From: Syntrophaceae bacterium
Lineage (GTDB): Bacteria; Desulfobacterota; SM23-61
NCBI GenBank assembly: GCA_003154025.1
Contig: PMCE01000195.1
Coordinates: 14,980 to 21,576 of the forward strand
Reading direction: 5' to 3'
DNA length: 6,597 bases
Part shown: positions 1 to 5,069 of the stretch, in pieces
How positions within the stretch are numbered: the first letter of the stretch is position 1
Layout of the letters: each line of letters opens with the position of its first letter
Position numbers and translations under genes: made by a program
The notes under the pieces: generated by a model
What the model saw: only the letters and a program-made list of their open reading frames with translations
The model's database searches: none
Told to the model about the DNA's origin: nothing

Positions 1-13
1 CAGGAGGCTTTCC

Positions 14-448
14 GTGGACGACCGACAGAGTTTAAGCCATACAAAGTGGGAATGCAAGTATCATTTGGTGTGGATTCCCAAATATCGGAGAAAAGACCTG
101 TATACGGAATTACGAAGATACCTTGGGCCATGGTTCAAGGACCTTGCCATTCAGAAGGAGAGTCAGATTTTAGAAGGGCATCTCAAGCCCGACCATGTAC
201 ACATGCTGGTCTCGATTCCTCCCAAGTATTCGGTTGCGCAAGTGGTAGGGTTTCTCAAGGGAAAGAGTGCCATCCAAATTGCGCGAGTATACCTGGGAAA
301 GAGAAAGAACTTTAGCGGGCAGCATTTCTGGGCCAGGGGGTATTTTGTTTCCACCGTTGGCATGGATGAGCAGGCGATCCGAGAGTATATAAGGGCTCAG
401 GAAAAAGAGGATCGTCGGCTCGATCAGATGAATCTGTTCCAAGAGTGA
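14..448 (+). CDS. tnpA: IS200/IS605-family Y1 transposase (TnpA)
   Basis: This 144-residue protein is a single-domain HUH transposase that cuts and rejoins single-stranded DNA at the element ends through a 5'-phosphotyrosine link. The start is GTG at 14, preceded by a strong AGGAGG at 2-7 with 6-nt spacing. The N-terminal block around ECKYHLVWIPKYRRK (residues 13-27) is typical of the family. The metal-binding HUH motif is D60-H61-V62-H63-M64. The block KYSVAQVVGFLKGKSA (71-86) and the FWARGYFVST region (105-114) are also typical. The catalytic tyrosine is Y125 in REYIRAQ, with Q129 as the expected third metal ligand. Length is normal for the family and no frameshift or stop is seen, so the enzyme looks intact and possibly active. 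Its base composition looks less G+C-rich than the flanking genes, as expected for mobile DNA. Family assignment is secure; the exact IS name would need a database search. Confidence 0.96.
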   Translation: MDDRQSLSHTKWECKYHLVWIPKYRRKDLYTELRRYLGPWFKDLAIQKESQILEGHLKPDHVHMLVSIPPKYSVAQVVGFLKGKSAIQIARVYLGKRKNFSGQHFWARGYFVSTVGMDEQAIREYIRAQEKEDRRLDQMNLFQE

Positions 449-466
449 CACCACCTTTAGGTGGTG
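449..466 (+). repeat. Hairpin 1 immediately after tnpA stop
   Basis: Perfect inverted repeat of CACCACC (449-455) and GGTGGTG (460-466) around a TTTA loop. It begins on the base after the tnpA stop codon. No T-tract follows, so it is not a canonical intrinsic terminator. It may protect the transcript end or reduce read-through. It is part of the structured tail of the IS. Confidence 0.8.
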
Positions 467-475
467 CCCAATTCA

Positions 476-492
476 AACCGCTTTGAGCGGTT
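476..492 (+). repeat. Hairpin 2 in the IS right tail
   Basis: Perfect 7-bp inverted repeat AACCGCT (476-482) and AGCGGTT (486-492) with a 3-nt loop. It lies 9 bp after hairpin 1 and 13 bp before hairpin 3. No role can be assigned from the sequence. Possible roles are transcript folding, or help in keeping the single-stranded IS end structured. Confidence 0.75.
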
Positions 493-505
493 CACTGTTT
501 TTCAT

Positions 506-526
506 ACCTCCACCTCTGGTGGAGGT
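506..526 (+). repeat. Hairpin 3, likely subterminal right-end hairpin bound by TnpA
   Basis: Perfect 9-bp inverted repeat ACCTCCACC (506-514) and GGTGGAGGT (518-526) with a TCT loop. It is the strongest of the three hairpins and the one closest to the flanking chromosome. In IS200/IS605 elements TnpA binds such an imperfect or perfect subterminal hairpin, and the right cleavage site lies just 3' of it. That role is inferred from position. The following bases, TCATGATTATCTTTA, lead straight into the hisF stop codon. Confidence 0.75.
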
Positions 527-537
527 CATGATTATCT

Positions 538-1371
538 TTATCGAACCGGGACGCCTTTCCCCTGCAAATAGGCCTTTACTTCCTGGACAGTATGCTGCCG
601 GAAATGAAAGATGGAGGCCGCCAGGACGGCATCGGCCCGCCCCTGGGTCAGGCCCTCCAGCAGATGCTCCATCGTCCCGACTCCACCCGAGGCGATGACG
701 GGAATCGACAGAATATCGGAGAAGATTCGGGTCAGGGGGATATCGTACCCTTCCTTGGTCCCATCCCGGTCCATGCTGGTTAGAAGGATCTCGCCGGCTC
801 CCCATTCCTCCACCTTCCGGGCCCACTCCAGGGCATCGATCCGCGTCGGGGTTCGTCCCCCGTGAATGTAAACTTCCCAGGAGAGGTTTTTCCTCAGGGC
901 GATTAACTCCTCCCCCCTTCCTTCTCTGGCCATTTTGTCAGCCAGTCCCCACAGCCCGTCTCCCGCGGGGTTCCTCTTGGCATCGACCGCGACTACGATG
1001 CACTGGCTTCCGAACTTTTCCGAGGCCTCGCGGACGAAGTCCGGTTTCTGCACGGCCGCGGTGTTCAAAGAAACCTTGTCGGCTCCAGCCTGCAGGAGTT
1101 CCCGGATATCTTCCAGGGTCCGGATTCCTCCCCCCACGGTCAGGGGCATGAAGACCTCTTCGGCGGTCCGCCGGACCACATCCAGAAGGATTTTCCTTCG
1201 TTCATGGGAAGCGGTGATGTCCAGAAAGGTCAGCTCGTCGGCTCCCTGCCCGTCGTAGACCCGGGCATTCTCCACCGGGTCGCCCGCATCCCGCAGGTGG
1301 ATGAAGTTCGTTCCCTTTACCACGCGCCCGTCTTTTACGTCGAGGCAGGGGATGATCCGTTTGGCCAGCAT
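538..1371 (-). CDS. hisF: Imidazole glycerol phosphate synthase, cyclase subunit HisF
   Basis: HisF takes ammonia from its partner HisH and converts PRFAR to imidazole glycerol phosphate plus AICAR in cytosolic histidine synthesis. The start chosen is ATG at 1371, giving [15 protein letters not shown]. It places the two catalytic aspartates exactly at D11 and D130 and has GAGGAG (1377-1382) 5 nt upstream; a longer frame to 1395 would add 8 unlikely residues. Phosphate-binding motifs GGGI (80-83) and SGGVG (228-232) and the [10 protein letters not shown] block (196-205) are present. The protein is 277 residues, longer than the usual 250-256. The extra length is an insert of about 27 residues, roughly 134-164, between DAKR and WEVYIHGG, in the loop after strand 5. 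The C-terminus, GVPVR, looks natural. The start lies 1 nt after the hisA stop, so the pair is probably translationally coupled. No hisH is seen. The stop codon is almost in contact with the IS right end. Confidence 0.97.
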   Translation of the reverse strand: MLAKRIIPCLDVKDGRVVKGTNFIHLRDAGDPVENARVYDGQGADELTFLDITASHERRKILLDVVRRTAEEVFMPLTVGGGIRTLEDIRELLQAGADKVSLNTAAVQKPDFVREASEKFGSQCIVVAVDAKRNPAGDGLWGLADKMAREGRGEELIALRKNLSWEVYIHGGRTPTRIDALEWARKVEEWGAGEILLTSMDRDGTKEGYDIPLTRIFSDILSIPVIASGGVGTMEHLLEGLTQGRADAVLAASIFHFRQHTVQEVKAYLQGKGVPVR

Positions 1372-1372
1372 C

Positions 1373-2107
1373 TCAACTCCTCTTCTTTTTCGCAATCCGG
1401 ATCGCGTCGGGAAGCTTCAGGGTTCCCGCATACAGGGCTCTTCCCACGATCACGCCCATGACCCCGTCCTTCTCCAAGGGAAGGAGCGCCTGAATGTCTT
1501 CGAGGGTGGAGACTCCACCGGAGGCGATGACCGGGATCTTCAGCGACCGGGCTACCTCCCGGGTATCCCGCAGGTTGATCCCTTTCTGGGCTCCGTCCCG
1601 CTGGATATCGGTGTAGATGATGACCGAGGCTCCCAGTTTTTCGCATTTCCCGGCCAGCTCTGCCGCCGAGATGGGGGTTTCTTCGGTCCAGCCGGCGATG
1701 GCCGCCTTCCCCAGCTTCGCGGCGATGTCGACGGCGATCCGCCCCGGCCATCGGTTGCAGGCCGCCTTCAGGAATTCGGGATTGGCGTAAGCGGCGGTCC
1801 CCAGAATCACCCGCTCGATACCCGCGGACAGATAATCTTCGACGGCCGGGAGATCCCGGATCCCCCCCCCCACTTCCACCGGCACGGAAGATTTCCTGAC
1901 GACGGTTTGGATGATGGACCGGTTGCGGGGAAGCCCTTCCCGCGCGCCGTCCAGGTCCACCAAGTGGAGAAAACGGGCGCCCTGGGAAACCCATTTTTCC
2001 GCCATGGCCACCGGGTCTTCTCCGTACACGGTCTCTTTGCCGTAATCTCCCTGCAGGAGGCGGACGCATTTTCCGCCCCGAATATCGATGGCTGGGATAA
2101 TTAACAT
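1373..2107 (-). CDS. hisA: ProFAR isomerase HisA (phosphoribosylformimino-AICAR-P isomerase)
   Basis: HisA is the cytosolic TIM-barrel isomerase that converts ProFAR to PRFAR by an Amadori rearrangement, the step before HisF. The 244-residue protein has normal length. The N-terminus [17 protein letters not shown] puts the first catalytic aspartate at D8, and the second is D127. The first phosphate site is VGGGIRD (79-85), the TDIQRDG block is at 166-172, and the second phosphate site is SGGVST (196-201). W140 in GWTEETPIS is characteristic of HisA and separates it from TrpC- or HisF-like relatives. No clear Shine-Dalgarno precedes the ATG: the upstream bases are the arm of a 9-bp repeat array. 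The codons for the VGGGI motif form a run of ten G (1862-1871 as C on the plus strand). The gene precedes hisF by one base. The usual upstream neighbour hisH is replaced here by a repeat region and manC. Confidence 0.97.
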   Translation of the reverse strand: MLIIPAIDIRGGKCVRLLQGDYGKETVYGEDPVAMAEKWVSQGARFLHLVDLDGAREGLPRNRSIIQTVVRKSSVPVEVGGGIRDLPAVEDYLSAGIERVILGTAAYANPEFLKAACNRWPGRIAVDIAAKLGKAAIAGWTEETPISAAELAGKCEKLGASVIIYTDIQRDGAQKGINLRDTREVARSLKIPVIASGGVSTLEDIQALLPLEKDGVMGVIVGRALYAGTLKLPDAIRIAKKKRS

Positions 2108-2113
2108 AAAATC

Positions 2114-2245
2114 AAATGCCTAAAGTGCCTAGAATGCCTAAAATGAATCGAAAGCCTCGAGTGCCCAAGCTCACCGCTGCCATCTCCGATACCGGTCTTT
2201 CGAAAATGAAATTTTAGGCACTTTAGGCATTTCAAATTTTAGGCA
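2114..2245. repeat. Nonamer TGCCTAAAR array forming a large inverted repeat
   Basis: On the left, three tandem 9-bp units read TGCCTAAAG (2117-2125), TGCCTAGAA (2126-2134) and TGCCTAAAA (2135-2143). On the right, the complement appears as TTTTAGGCA (2212-2220) and CTTTAGGCA (2221-2229), then a third TTTTAGGCA (2237-2245) after 7 bp. Arms 2114-2135 and 2211-2232 are complementary at 21 of 22 positions, with a 75-nt loop. A further inner pairing, TCGAAAG (2148-2154) with CTTTCGA (2197-2203), extends alternative folds. Because the units repeat, several registers of pairing are possible. The array fills most of the 157-bp gap between manC and hisA, and its last unit ends 10 bp before the hisA ATG. 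No T-tract terminator or clear promoter is seen. It could be a miniature mobile repeat, a transcript-stabilising structure or a protein-binding array; the sequence does not decide. Confidence 0.8.
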
Positions 2246-2264
2246 TTTTCCCTTTTGTTCGGGT

Positions 2265-3374
2265 TCAAAGGTACTGCCTCCATCCCTTTTCCTTCAGTGC
2301 CTCTAGGACCCAACGGACGTCCTGGGACCGGTGGCGGGGGCACACCAGGATGGCCTCTCCGGCTTCCGCCACGACGATATCCTTCAAGCCGAGGACCGCG
2401 ATGAGGTTTTTCTCCCCGCGGATTACGCAGCCCGAGCTGTCTATGGCGAGGATCTTGTTCGTGCGGCTTTTTTCCCCCTGGAGGTGGACATTTCCTTTCT
2501 GATCCTTAGGCCAGAGATTCCAGAGGACGGACCAGCTTCCCACATCGCTCCAGCCGAACCGGGATTCGATGAGAGCAACATTCTTGGCCTTTTCCATGAT
2601 TCCATAGTCGACGGAAATGGACGGGCACTGAGAATAAACCTTCTCCAGGACCTTCTTCTCCCCCTGCATTCCGAAGGAGGTTTTCAGCCGTTTCATGGGG
2701 TGATGAACCTGGGGAAGAAACGTCTCCACCGCTTTCAGGAATGCTTCCACTCTCCAGACGAACATACCGCTGTTCCAGAGGTAATCGCCACGGCGAAGAT
2801 ATCCCTTGGCCTTACGCAACGTGGGTTTTTCCCGGAAAGCTTTGGCTTTGAATATCTTGGTTCCCCTGACCCGGCTGAGAATTTCCCCCTTCCGGATATA
2901 TCCGTACCCCGTCTCCGGGCCGGTAGGCGTGATTCCCAGGGTTATGAGGTAATTTTCACGGGAGGCGAATTCGACCGCCCTCCGCAGAGTGCCCAGGAAC
3001 TCTTTTGGCTTTCCGATATGATGATCGGCGGGAAGGGCGATCATGACCGCTTCCGGATTCACCCTCTCGACGTACATCGCCGCCAGGCAGAGACAGGGGG
3101 CCGTGTTTTTCCCCGACGGCTCGAGGAGGAGATTCCGTCGGGGGATTTGGGGAACTTCCTTATGAAGCTTCCCGGCCTGAGAACGGGAGGTGACGATGAG
3201 GATTTTCTCCCGGGGAACCAGAGGCCGAATCCGCTCCACCGTCTCCCGGATCATGGTCTGGGAAGATAGAATGGGAAGGACCTGCTTGGGCTGCGTCTCC
3301 CGGCTCCAGGGCCAGAAGCGGGTCCCCCCCCCTCCGGCCATGATGACCGCATAAACATCTGGTTTTTTTTTCAT
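2265..3374 (-). CDS. manC: Mannose-1-phosphate guanylyltransferase (GDP-mannose pyrophosphorylase)
   Basis: This cytosolic nucleotidyltransferase makes GDP-mannose from mannose-1-phosphate and GTP, feeding glycan, lipopolysaccharide or exopolysaccharide synthesis. The start chosen is ATG at 3374, giving MKKKPDVYAVIMAGGGG. A TTG at 3395 is in frame but has no ribosome site; the ATG also has only a weak purine-rich GAAGAAA upstream. Motifs in order are the nucleotide loop GGGGTRFWP (14-22) with K30 of PKQ, EPSGKNTAP (85-93), LPADH (114-118), GYGYI (156-160), FREKP (180-184), WNSGMF (200-205), DYGIME (256-261) and GWSDVGSW (274-281). The 369-residue length shows a monofunctional enzyme: the C-terminal cupin isomerase domain of the roughly 470-residue AlgA/ManC fusions is absent. 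A left-handed beta-helix-like tail fills residues of about 290-345. It lies 150 bp downstream of the phosphomannomutase gene on the same strand, which supports the assignment. Runs of nine A after the start codon and nine G (3324-3332) in the nucleotide loop are notable. Confidence 0.94.
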   Translation of the reverse strand: MKKKPDVYAVIMAGGGGTRFWPWSRETQPKQVLPILSSQTMIRETVERIRPLVPREKILIVTSRSQAGKLHKEVPQIPRRNLLLEPSGKNTAPCLCLAAMYVERVNPEAVMIALPADHHIGKPKEFLGTLRRAVEFASRENYLITLGITPTGPETGYGYIRKGEILSRVRGTKIFKAKAFREKPTLRKAKGYLRRGDYLWNSGMFVWRVEAFLKAVETFLPQVHHPMKRLKTSFGMQGEKKVLEKVYSQCPSISVDYGIMEKAKNVALIESRFGWSDVGSWSVLWNLWPKDQKGNVHLQGEKSRTNKILAIDSSGCVIRGEKNLIAVLGLKDIVVAEAGEAILVCPRHRSQDVRWVLEALKEKGWRQYL

Positions 3375-3401
3375 TTCGAGTGGTTTCTTCAGCAAATATG
3401 A

Positions 3402-3418
3402 GATTCGAATAGCGAATC
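3402..3418. repeat. Short hairpin in the manC leader
   Basis: Perfect 6-bp inverted repeat GATTCG (3402-3407) and CGAATC (3413-3418) with a 5-nt loop, 28 bp upstream of the manC ATG on the transcribed strand. It could be an operator or leader structure, or chance. There is no further support. Confidence 0.35.
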
Positions 3419-3426
3419 GAGAAGAC

Positions 3427-3496
3427 AGTGATTAGTGTCAGTGTGAGTGGAAGGATAAAAAGGAATTTATTTTTGACTTACACTCACACTGACACT
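3427..3496. repeat. Perfect 16-bp inverted repeat made of 6-bp units
   Basis: Arms AGTGTCAGTGTGAGTG (3434-3449) and CACTCACACTGACACT (3481-3496) are perfectly complementary around a 31-nt A+T-rich loop. Each arm is itself a hexamer array: AGTG recurs at 3427, 3434, 3440 and 3446, and CACT at 3481, 3487 and 3493. It lies in the 150-bp gap between the phosphomannomutase and manC genes, 28 bp after the upstream stop codon. It could form a long stem in the manB-manC transcript. No T-tract follows on the minus strand, so it is not a standard terminator. It may attenuate or stabilise the transcript, or be an immobile relic of a mobile repeat. Confidence 0.85.
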
Positions 3497-3524
3497 TTCG
3501 TTTCCCCGTTTTCAAGCTCCGGAT

Positions 3525-4871
3525 TTATTTAGATAGTTCATCCACTCTCTTTTCCGTCAGGGTGCGAATCTCCCGCAGGCGTTCCGGCGACCGGGCTTCG
3601 AAGCGCAGGACCAGGACGGGCTGCGTGTTGGAGGCCCGGACCAAGCCCCACCCATCAGGAAAAAGCACTCGGACTCCGTCCACATCCACGATAGGATATT
3701 CCTTGCGGAAAGACTCCTTAACCTTCTCGACGATGGAAAATTTTTTATCGTCCGGACAGTCCACGCGGATCTCGGGGGTATGGTAGGTTTTGGGAACGTC
3801 GCTGAGAAGGTCGGGGATCCTCCGGCCCGTTTGGGAGATGATCTCCAGCAGGCGGCAGGAGGCGTAGATGGCATCGTCGTAACCGAAATAGCGGTCCGCA
3901 AAAACCATGTGCCCGCTCATCTCTCCCCCGAGCAGCGCCTTTTCCTCCTTCATCTGCTTCTTCAGGAGAGAATGGCCCACCCGTCCCATGATACCCCGTC
4001 CGCCGTTCTTGGCAATGTCGTCGTAGAGGTTCTGGGAGCATTTCACCTCGGAGACGATCGTCGCCCCGGGATGACGCCTCAAGATTTCTCGGGAGAAAAG
4101 GATCATCAGCTGATCCCCCCAGATGATGTTTCCCTGATGGTCCACGGCCCCGATCCGGTCTGCATCTCCGTCGTACCCGATTCCGACTTCGGCCCCGGTC
4201 TCCTTCACCTTGGCGATCAGGTCCTGCATGTATTCCGGGATGGTGGGGTCGGGATGATGGTTGGGAAAACGGCCATCGACCTCGGAATAAAGATCGATGA
4301 CCTCACAGCCCAGGTCCCTTAAAATCGGGGGGGCCACAAGCCCCGCCGTGCCGTTGCCGCTGTCGATCACCACCTTGATCTTGCGGTCAAGACGGATGTT
4401 CCCCAGCAAGAACCTATGGTATGCGGGAAGGATGGGCAGGGGCGAAACCGATCCTGGGCCTTCGCTGAAATCCCGCGATTCGATGATGCGCCGGATTTCC
4501 TGGATCTGCTCTCCGTAAAGCGTGTCCTTGCCGGAGCAGACTTTGAACCCGTTGAATTCGGGGGGGTTATGGCTGCCGGTGATCATGGCCCCCCCCTCCC
4601 GGTCCAGGTGGAAAAGGGAGAAATAAAAGACCGGCGTGGGGCAAAGTCCCACGTCTATGATCTCCATCCCTCCAGCCATCATCCCCCGGACCAGAGGTTC
4701 AAGGAACCGGGGAGAACTCAGCCGTCCATCCCGCCCCACGACCACTTTGCGCTTTTCCTGGCGGGACAGGTAGGTTGCCAAACCCCGGCCGATCAGCCAA
4801 ACCGTTTCATCGGTTAAATCCTGATCGACCAGACCGCGAATGTCGTATTCCCTAAAGATTCTCGGATTCAT
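3525..4871 (-). CDS. manB: Phosphomannomutase/phosphoglucomutase (AlgC/ManB type)
   Basis: This member of the alpha-D-phosphohexomutase family interconverts hexose-6-phosphate and hexose-1-phosphate. Mannose is the likely in vivo substrate because manC follows on the same strand. All four active-site elements are present (numbers from the upstream GTG; subtract 1 for the ATG): catalytic phosphoserine loop TGSHNPPEFNG with S101, metal loop DGDADR (235-240), sugar-specificity loop GGEMSGH (316-322) and C-terminal phosphate loop RASNTQP (413-419), followed by VLVLRFEA. GEMSGH is typical of PMM/PGM rather than of phosphoglucosamine mutase (GlmM). FREYDIRG near the start is also typical of the AlgC group. 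Length of about 448 residues is normal and nothing is broken. GTG at 4874 directly precedes ATG at 4871; either may be used. An AGGAGA lies upstream but 14-17 nt away, too far for ideal initiation. Whether the enzyme also serves glucose cannot be read from sequence. Confidence 0.94.
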   Translation of the reverse strand: MNPRIFREYDIRGLVDQDLTDETVWLIGRGLATYLSRQEKRKVVVGRDGRLSSPRFLEPLVRGMMAGGMEIIDVGLCPTPVFYFSLFHLDREGGAMITGSHNPPEFNGFKVCSGKDTLYGEQIQEIRRIIESRDFSEGPGSVSPLPILPAYHRFLLGNIRLDRKIKVVIDSGNGTAGLVAPPILRDLGCEVIDLYSEVDGRFPNHHPDPTIPEYMQDLIAKVKETGAEVGIGYDGDADRIGAVDHQGNIIWGDQLMILFSREILRRHPGATIVSEVKCSQNLYDDIAKNGGRGIMGRVGHSLLKKQMKEEKALLGGEMSGHMVFADRYFGYDDAIYASCRLLEIISQTGRRIPDLLSDVPKTYHTPEIRVDCPDDKKFSIVEKVKESFRKEYPIVDVDGVRVLFPDGWGLVRASNTQPVLVLRFEARSPERLREIRTLTEKRVDELSK

Positions 4872-4917
4872 CACCCGGAAGGATTACTCTCCTGATTTTC
4901 ATAAAAATTTCAATCCG

Positions 4918-4935
4918 TTGAAAAGACCTTTTCAA
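4918..4935. promoter_or_regulatory. Palindrome upstream of manB, possible operator
   Basis: TTGAAAAG (4918-4925) and CTTTTCAA (4928-4935) form a perfect 8-bp palindrome with a 2-nt centre, 47 bp upstream of the manB ATG. It overlaps the candidate -10 region just upstream by two bases. Position and symmetry fit a repressor site for a dimeric regulator, but this is inference and an A+T-rich palindrome can arise by chance. Confidence 0.35.
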
Positions 4936-4962
4936 ATTAACATACGCCCAGGTACCCGTCAA
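4934..4962 (-). promoter_or_regulatory. Candidate sigma-70-like promoter for manB-manC
   Basis: On the minus strand TTGACG (4957-4962) matches the -35 consensus at five of six positions. A weak -10, TAATTT (4934-4939), follows at 17-bp spacing, or GTTAAT at 15 bp. It points toward manB, about 63 bp from its ATG. The -10 match is poor, so this is a tentative call. Confidence 0.25.
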
Positions 4963-4983
4963 ACAGATTGTCCCGCCCAAAAA

Positions 4984-5014
4984 GTTTCGGGTTTCGAGTT
5001 TCAGGTTTCGGGTT
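4984..5014. repeat. Heptamer GTTTCGG tandem repeat
   Basis: Four uninterrupted 7-bp units read GTTTCGG (4984-4990), GTTTCGA (4991-4997), GTTTCAG (4998-5004) and GTTTCGG (5005-5011), followed by a partial GTT. It lies in the gap between the aminotransferase and manB genes, about 56 bp downstream of the aminotransferase stop codon. No hairpin or spacer structure is seen, so it is a simple short tandem repeat rather than a CRISPR array or an integration site. Confidence 0.85.
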
Positions 5015-5069
5015 AACAGATAAGGAGGGCCGTTGGGCTTTGTATCTGCTGCCTCTAACCCGCACCTTC

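Larger units (their letters stand above)
1..535 (+). mobile_element. IS200/IS605-family insertion sequence, right part (left end outside window)
   Basis: The region consists of a Y1 (HUH) transposase gene followed by about 90 bp of non-coding DNA packed with three perfect hairpins. That is the usual architecture of the right half of an IS200-group element. These elements move as single-stranded DNA, lack terminal inverted repeats and carry subterminal hairpins recognised by the transposase. No accessory tnpB is present to the right of tnpA, which fits the IS200 group, but a gene to the left cannot be excluded because the window starts 13 bp before tnpA. The exact right end is not visible. It should lie shortly after the last hairpin (ends at 526) and at or before the hisF stop codon (538-540), so the end coordinate is an estimate. 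Confidence 0.85.

Noticed and set aside
473..505. Minus-strand micro-ORF encoding MKNSEPLKAV, with GGAGGT directly before its ATG
   Set aside because: The Shine-Dalgarno-like bases are the arm of IS hairpin 3 and touch the start codon, leaving no usable spacing. Its codons are the arms of hairpin 2, so the sequence is explained by structure.
1301..2104. Plus-strand open frame of 267 codons opposite hisA
   Set aside because: It overlaps a fully motif-verified hisA and has a low-complexity, Gly/Asp/Arg-rich translation with no recognisable domain. Long antisense frames are common in G+C-rich genes.
2114..2245. Nonamer array as a CRISPR array
   Set aside because: Units are 9 bp, directly adjacent, and there are no unique spacers of uniform length or cas genes.
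2331..3269. Plus-strand open frame of 312 codons opposite manC
   Set aside because: It is the antisense of a clear guanylyltransferase gene, without recognisable motifs or a ribosome site.
3375..3395. TTG start at 3395 giving seven extra residues for manC
   Set aside because: No ribosome site precedes it and the extra residues match nothing typical; MKKKPDVYAVIMAGG from 3374 is the natural beginning.
3434..3496. Intrinsic terminator after the phosphomannomutase gene
   Set aside because: The stem has a 31-nt loop and no T-run follows the stem on the transcribed strand, so it lacks the canonical form.
5018..5047. AGATA/TATCT weak hairpin downstream of the aminotransferase stop
   Set aside because: Only about five outer pairs form, with poor internal pairing and no T-tract; probably chance.
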